The notes under the pieces: generated by a model
The model's input: the letters and a program-made list of their open reading frames with translations, nothing else
The model's database searches: none
What the model was told of the DNA's origin: nothing
NCBI GenBank assembly: GCA_019055375.1
Contig: JAHQIW010004424.1
Span: 1 to 64,000 of the forward strand
Length of the DNA: 64,000 nucleotides
Reading direction: 5' to 3'
Origin: Parelaphostrongylus tenuis
Lineage: Eukaryota > Nematoda > Chromadorea > Rhabditida > Metastrongylidae
Shown: positions 60,801-64,000 of the stretch, one piece after another
Layout: each line of letters starts with the position of its first letter
Position numbering within the stretch: position 1 is the stretch's first letter
Position numbers and translations under genes: made by a program

Positions 60801-60887
60801 AAGATGTTGAAGTAGGCGATATTCATCAATGCTAGGCAGAACGAATGGTAGTGCAATGAATACGTGGAACGTCTTGTGTAGAAACAT
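48711..60887 (-). CDS. Nicotinic acetylcholine receptor-type subunit, non-alpha (14 exons)
   Basis: Exons: 60,795-60,887; 58,906-58,995; 58,759-58,803; 58,576-58,700; 56,928-57,030; 56,752-56,862; 55,273-55,395; 54,384-54,572; 53,753-53,839; 53,586-53,695; 53,173-53,253; 52,919-53,033; 51,091-51,206; 48,711-48,899. All intron phases agree, giving about 525 residues once one missing base in exon 6 is allowed for. It is a cation-selective Cys-loop receptor subunit of the plasma membrane, forming pentamers with other subunits. Visible: signal peptide (1-19), ligand-binding domain, Cys-loop C151-C165, TM1 262-281, TM2 291-310, TM3 320-343, a short cytoplasmic loop, TM4 about 475-497. Loop C lacks the vicinal Cys-Cys of alpha subunits. 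TM regions resemble the nematode ACR-16-like group. AATAAA overlaps the stop codon region. Family call is very sure; subgroup is tentative. Confidence 0.85.
50077..50112 (+). ncRNA. Relic of a PLE-type hammerhead motif
   Basis: GGCT ... GTCGCC GAAAT GTC AGCC keeps stem I (GGCT/AGCC) and the GAAA..GTC side, while CTGANGA has decayed to CCAGAAA. A similar scrap is at 5,520-5,555. Confidence 0.35.
51091..51206 (-). CDS. nAChR exon 13: membrane-associated helix of the loop
   Basis: [20 protein letters not shown], then [18 protein letters not shown], an amphipathic stretch before TM4. Phase 1 in, 0 out. Confidence 0.8.
51307..51349 (-). ncRNA. Hammerhead ribozyme-like motif, sense to the nAChR transcript
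   Basis: On the minus strand: GTGTAG, CTGACAA, GG...CC stem II, GAA, ACACGTGT, A, CTGCAC. Stem I GTGTAG/CTGCAC pairs at all six positions though its sequence differs from the 58 kb copy. G8 of the core is A, which should reduce cleavage. Confidence 0.6.
51580..51625 (+). ncRNA. Degenerate hammerhead-like motif (right arm)
   Basis: GTGCAG CTGACGA and a GG...CC stem II are kept, but GAAAC is interrupted (GTAAC) and stem III and the far side of stem I are eroded. Confidence 0.4.
51880..51990 (+). repeat. tRNA-like SINE family 2, copy 1
   Basis: GCGGGTTCGACTCCCGCCTG is a perfect B box in a T-arm context, followed by AGGTCGTATTTTTGTTCGCC, shared with the copy at 52,165-52,290. The 5' half is not tRNA-like here. 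Confidence 0.5.
52165..52290 (+). repeat. tRNA-like SINE family 2, copy 2
   Basis: GTGGTGGTAGCACACG (A box-like), then GGGCTCGACTCCCGTCCGAG (T arm) and AGGTCGTATTTCTGCTCCCC. It lies in nAChR intron 12. Confidence 0.5.
52540..52860. repeat. Dispersed-repeat units in nAChR intron 12
   Basis: GGCTGCTGCGTTGTAGAGAG, GCGCTATCGAATGATTACT and AGTCCAAAGAAAGGGCTCTG follow the order seen in the 45-46 kb cluster. Confidence 0.45.
52919..53033 (-). CDS. nAChR exon 12: cytoplasmic loop
   Basis: [20 protein letters not shown], then [10 protein letters not shown]. Not conserved in sequence, but the acceptor TCCTAG, the open frame and phases 0 in, 1 out are exactly what exons 11 and 13 need. Confidence 0.65.
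53173..53253 (-). CDS. nAChR exon 11: start of cytoplasmic loop
   Basis: [20 protein letters not shown] followed by PRAPKPK; the R..F...LP.....R motif follows TM3 in this family. Confidence 0.9.
53360..53410 (-). repeat. Inverted scrap of the 265-bp repeat family
   Basis: The minus strand reads TTTGATCCGTTTCACACC, then CACTGTGCGGATCCCAG, the start of the 38.3 kb copy. Confidence 0.5.
53586..53695 (-). CDS. nAChR exon 10: TM3
   Basis: [20 protein letters not shown], then [13 protein letters not shown], the conserved HR..ETHEM signature after TM3. It is separated from exon 9 by a 57-base intron that happens to stay open. Confidence 0.9.
53753..53839 (-). CDS. nAChR exon 9: TM2 pore helix
   Basis: [20 protein letters not shown]. 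Leu at 9' is kept; position 20' is Asn where most relatives have Glu. Confidence 0.9.
54384..54572 (-). CDS. nAChR exon 8: loop C, TM1 and start of TM2
   Basis: [20 protein letters not shown] has no CC pair, so loop C is of the non-alpha kind. Then [14 protein letters not shown]1 ([18 protein letters not shown]) and [11 protein letters not shown], with the cation-selecting Glu at -1'. Confidence 0.9.
55273..55395 (-). CDS. nAChR exon 7: before loop C
   Basis: [20 protein letters not shown], then QNGEWDLI, the NGEWDL motif that precedes loop C. NES is a possible glycosylation site. Confidence 0.85.
56752..56862 (-). CDS. nAChR exon 6: Cys-loop and loop B, one base short
   Basis: [16 protein letters not shown] in one frame, then [16 protein letters not shown] in another. 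The exon is 111 nt where 112 are needed to match both neighbouring phases; the lost base is in the AAA/TTT run at 56,812-56,817. Either an allele-specific break or a homopolymer error. Confidence 0.8.
56928..57030 (-). CDS. nAChR exon 5: strand before the Cys-loop
   Basis: [20 protein letters not shown], then [11 protein letters not shown]; the last C opens the Cys-loop. Phase 2 in, 0 out. Confidence 0.85.
57150..57230 (-). repeat. tRNA-like SINE family 2, copy 3 (head only)
   Basis: On the minus strand: GTAGTGGTAGTACGCGCC, then GTGTTCAACTCCCGTCTAAT, parallel to the 52.2 kb copy. It lies in nAChR intron 4. A shorter scrap (CAGTTCGAGTCCCGCCTGAC) is at 54,116-54,136. Confidence 0.45.
57997..58040 (+). 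ncRNA. Hammerhead ribozyme-like motif, best copy
   Basis: GCCCGA (57,997-58,002), CTGATGA, GACC/GCTC stem II with loop GTCAA, GAA (58,023-58,025), ATACGTGT, A, TCGGGC (58,035-58,040). All core bases are canonical, stem I pairs 6 of 6, and cleavage is predicted between 58,034 and 58,035. Stem III is two pairs at most. It is antisense to the nAChR gene, in its intron 4. Confidence 0.65.
58000..58160 (+). mobile_element. Single arm of the foldback family
   Basis: From the hammerhead motif it continues TCTGTAAGTCAATCC, CAGACCAGATGACATG, ATTGCGAGATATGTTGAAAT and GTGGCCTTAAGAAAACAC, matching in order the outer parts of the 7.6 and 61.4 kb elements. Confidence 0.55.
58576..58700 (-). CDS. nAChR exon 4: loop A region
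   Basis: [20 protein letters not shown], then [24 protein letters not shown] is loop A; the tyrosine that binds agonist in alpha subunits is phenylalanine here. Confidence 0.85.
58759..58803 (-). CDS. nAChR exon 3: 15-codon microexon
   Basis: [15 protein letters not shown], the standard DEKNQ strand of the ligand-binding domain, flanked by TTTTAG and GTAAGT. Confidence 0.85.
58906..58995 (-). CDS. nAChR exon 2: start of ligand-binding domain
   Basis: 30 codons, [18 protein letters not shown]..., matching the (N)Y...ERPV.N.S.P..V signature of the family. ENNS is a possible N-glycosylation site. Phase 0 at both ends. Confidence 0.85.
58996..60794 (-). other. nAChR intron 1
   Basis: A 1.8 kb intron. 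A 90-codon minus-strand open stretch (59,200-59,472) with a hydrophobic tail lies inside but matches no expected part of the receptor. No repeat of the families above is seen. Confidence 0.4.
60795..60887 (-). CDS. nAChR exon 1: signal peptide and N-terminal helix
   Basis: 31 codons from [21 protein letters not shown] is a signal peptide, then [12 protein letters not shown], which runs on as [12 protein letters not shown] in exon 2 as in other nAChRs. The donor GAG|GTTACA is weak but the phase (0) fits. Confidence 0.75.
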
Positions 60888-61359
60888 AGCGGACAAAAAC
60901 GCTTTTTCGACGGCCAAATTGCCGGATGAGGAGATCAATAGTGTAAGTGTAGCTGGATTAGTCCGCGCAACATACATCAGGGAGTTCGGCGAACTAATGG
61001 AGCATGAAACGATTCAGCAGACACATACATCAAATTTTCGCATAGACCGACGGTCTCAGAACACTGATAAATCTCATGATAACGCGACGGACAAAGAAAG
61101 ATGGAGAAGTAGAGTACATAACGTTTTCATGTCATGCATATTTTTTGTACGCAGCTGCACTTCAGATGACGATCGCTTCAATCTGAACAATAGCTTAAAT
61201 TTTTCTGACTTCAATAAAGAAGCGAAATGGCAACAACCTACTGTTAGAGAGGGTGGTGCCAAACATTGCAGCGTTATAAGTCCATCATATTTCCTCCTTT
61301 ACAAAAATTCTGTTGACTTACTGATTTATCTATGCATGGGTAATTATTATTCGAGCCAA

Positions 61360-61740
61360 CATGTCATGTGTTCTGTTAAATGAGCTGACTTATAGAGCCC
61401 GATACACGTGTTTCGACCTTGAGTGTTTCATCAGTGGAGCGGTACCCTTTGTCTTTTGTCGATCCTCTTGGGGCGCTCAGTCCACTATTCTAAGATTAGG
61501 CGACGACGAAAATTTTACACCGTCCATCAAGTGAAATTAATACTGAATGGGCAGTGTTGTACACTCGATTGCTCTTAGCTGGTATCGTTAATATATCATA
61601 ACTTTTGTTTCGAGTGTTTTCTTAAGACCACGATCAATTTCCGATATATCTCATAATAGCTCAAATAATAATTATGAGATATATCAAAATTTGAGCGCGG
61701 TCTTATGAAAGCACTCGAAACAAAATGTATAATATTTTTC
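61360..61740. mobile_element. Foldback-family element upstream of the nAChR gene
   Basis: The minus-strand arm CATGTCATGTGTTCTGTTAA to GGTACCCTTT (61,363-61,450) holds a hammerhead motif. A second inverted repeat, TTTTGTTTCGAGTGTTTTCTT and its inverse, pairs 61,610-61,668 with 61,674-61,732. It lies about 470 bases upstream of the receptor start codon. Confidence 0.6.
61397..61440 (-). ncRNA. Hammerhead ribozyme-like motif
   Basis: On the minus strand: GCTCCA, CTGATGA, AACA/GGTC (stem II partly broken), GAA, ACACGTGT, A, TCGGGC. The catalytic core is fully canonical; stem I has one mismatch and one G-U. Confidence 0.6.
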
Positions 61741-64000
61741 AATATTGATTGTCCTGATTGATGTTATGTTACCTAAAATCAGTGGAAATGTCAAAAAATC
61801 TTATTAATACCTTTTCAATGTCCACATCCATTGAGTTTCGCTTTAGAATTCATACTCGTTTCCCATCAATTCAGATTTTCAACAGCTAACGAACATTAAT
61901 TAATTTTTTATAAGATTAAAATGAATCACATGTGTTAGCCAAAGATAAGCTATATTGATGTAAACGTAGTATTAACTTTAACGGAGAAATTCGTCTGTGA
62001 GATTTATTCTTCCGAATCACTCGAATCTAGTGTCACAATTTTTAACCTGTAGCAGAGCTTTTCCTAAGGTTGCACCTGCTGTAAAAAATTTTTCTATGAA
62101 TAACTTTGGTTCTTTATAAGATGATCGTGCGTGCGCAGTAGTTGAAAGGTGCTTTGAGATACACATGATCATTCAGTAGCATCGTGCTTGATGGTTCAAT
62201 CGCGCACTCAAGGCTCACCAAGCGTTCCGTTCCTGCGAGTTCCATTAATTAGTGCCAGACTTGCCTGGGAGGATAACAACGCTGACGTGATATACTGGTA
62301 GACCACCACAATAGGTATCCATTCAATCGCTTCAAACGAAAATGGGAAGTGAAGACAAAATTTCTCAGGGTTTGATCAACGTAGGAAATTAATCTTTTAT
62401 ATCCTTTACGTGAAAAAGCTATTTAATTCTAAATATCAGACTAGTTTTTATTTGTTGTTATAATTTAAACGGAGACCACTACAATGTTACTTTATTTGCA
62501 ATTTGACGCAGTGCTGGCTACGACCTCTCAAGAGGTTATTTTCTTGAATACAATGGTAGTTGGTCCAATGTGTGTAGATGTTATACCTCAGCACGTCTAG
62601 AGATAGGCGCTCTTCAGATAAACTCATATTTGTTGGTTTTCAAAATACTGTTTTTGGAGATATTCATGTCTTAAGTGAAGAGCCTTCGCTTTTGAGGCAA
62701 TCTGTACCATAGCGACTGGCACCGTTTGGGAGAAATAGCGACATCTTTGCCATGAATTAACACTAAAGTTCATACTAAGAGACAGCTTTCAACTGCTAAA
62801 AATCTTAGCAACTGATAACATTTGTATAAGCGAACTTTGGAGTGCAAATGTGTAGTGCACACTATCATAGTGAGTATTTATAAATATTTTTATGCTGCTT
62901 GGATCCAAGCACTTCATTCAAAAGTTACCTCGCATTCATTCTCCATTAAAACCTTCAAGAATTTTACTTCGTATCAGCTACTGCCTGGGAATTTCCTTTT
63001 ATGAACCTCATAGAAAGATGATCGAGTTAAATTTCAATGTAGTTTCGAAGACAGTCGAGCTAAGATGTTATCAGGCGTTTATTTTATTGACTACAAGCAA
63101 ATGTTGTGGCAGGATGATCTAACACCTCGCTTCTTTACAGCAACATAACATAGTATTACATGTCCTTTTTCACAAATGAAAGAGGACTTTAATGTATTGA
63201 AAGAAAATTAAGATTAGTTGGGTATGAAAAATGCAAAAATTCTAAGAAACATGGATAAAAAACGCAGTATAGAAGCATAACTACTTCAAAGACGATCTAA
63301 TTAAGAGACACCGTGAATGATGTGACCTCTGTACGAATCATAGCGAGTGGGGTAGAGAATTGAGCACTGTCGCGAACATGTTAGTTCACTGACAACGAAG
63401 TGATCAGCACGGTGCTACTGATCCCACTCATTAAACAGAATGCCAAGGTTGCTCAGGCCCTAATTCGACCACGCGCCGCGTCCTCAAAGCATCATATTCC
63501 TCCAAGCCCGCAATTTTTGCATTAGATTTGTATATCAACAACTCATTTGCTCCGTTTCAAATGGAACACTCCATACCAGGTTTATTAGGATTTTAGGCTT
63601 CCATTTACCCAACCAGAATTCATCGTCATATATATAGACTACAAAATTCTTCGAACAGCATCCAAGACAGTGGAATGCAAGAACTGCTACCTTCTCCAGC
63701 GTGATGTATGTGATATAGGGTAATGAAATATATAACACATTATTGATAAACGAACGTGGGTCTTTTGAGATCCAACGGCCAGGTTTATGACAACTTTAAT
63801 CCTAGAGATTTGTCGGCTTGCCACAGAAAATCACTGGGCTAAACTGACATTTATTCTTCACTTTTTTTACACGATAACTACCGTCGCGCTATGAATAGAA
63901 TATGACGCGAGGTGCAGCTCTAGGGGATTCGCTCAACGACGAATGTTCTCTCTTTTAACCCGTTGAGTTTAACACGGATTTCATATGCGGCAGGCGACGC
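61740..64000. other. No supportable gene
   Basis: Only short open frames. A minus-strand stretch at 63,535-63,680 (DDEFWLGKWKPKILINLVW) looks mildly protein-like but has no family signature. Confidence 0.35.

Noticed and set aside
60829..61383. A 184-codon plus-strand open frame
   Set aside because: It overlaps exon 1 of the receptor gene on the opposite strand and part of a foldback element, and shows no domain or codon pattern of its own.
1..64000. CRISPR array, bacterial operons or plasmid features
   Set aside because: The regular spacing in 1-24 kb is an exon array with splice sites in a eukaryotic genome; no direct repeat-spacer structure or ribosome binding sites are present.

Overview
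The window looks like nuclear DNA of a parasitic clade V (strongylid, hookworm-like) nematode. It is AT-rich, genes are split into short exons with TTTCAG-type acceptors, and there are decayed RTE-type LINEs, Penelope-like elements (PLEs), tRNA-derived SINEs and foldback elements. The organism call is inference; no species marker gene is present. Two host genes can be built exon by exon, both on the minus strand.

Left part (1 to 35,581, minus): a very long tandem-exon gene for a secreted, cysteine-rich protein. Its unit is a cassette of two exons. Exon A (about 67-142 nt, phase 0 in, phase 1 out) carries a V(D/N)G...C...C.D..G pattern. Exon B (about 110-116 nt, phase 1 in, phase 0 out) carries a W.EG....C..NGVE..GCVT.SG..IP.GE pattern. 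Together they resemble the fibronectin type I-like domain of nematode MIG-18-like proteins. I resolved 27 complete cassettes plus one partial at the left edge; the gene runs off the window 3'. A signal-peptide exon at 35,480-35,581, ending in Y.DGEEW, joins in frame to cassette 1 across an 11.9 kb transposon-filled intron and is the likely first coding exon. The array has a 1.6-1.7 kb higher-order period of three cassettes. Five cassettes carry lesions (indels or lost splice acceptors), but every cassette is phase 0-0 and could be skipped without changing frame.

Middle (24 to 48.3 kb): mostly transposon debris. It holds RTE fragments at 24.6-25.8, 28.8-31.0 and 41.5-43.1 kb, a SINE at 35.0-35.3 kb, a 250-bp foldback at 34.5-34.8 kb, a roughly 265-bp repeat family in several same-strand copies, and a decayed PLE at 46.8-47.8 kb.

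Right part (48,711 to 60,887, minus): a 14-exon nicotinic acetylcholine receptor-type subunit with signal peptide, Cys-loop and four membrane helices, about 525 residues. Loop C has no vicinal cysteines, so it is a non-alpha-type subunit, and one exon is a single base short.

The most unusual observation is a family of foldback elements at 7.6-7.9, 51.25-51.7, 58.0 and 61.4 kb. They carry hammerhead ribozyme motifs whose stem I bases covary between copies and whose minimal stem III is the near-palindrome ACACGTGT, which suggests cleavage as a dimer. The PLE 3' ends carry a second, smaller hammerhead-like motif.
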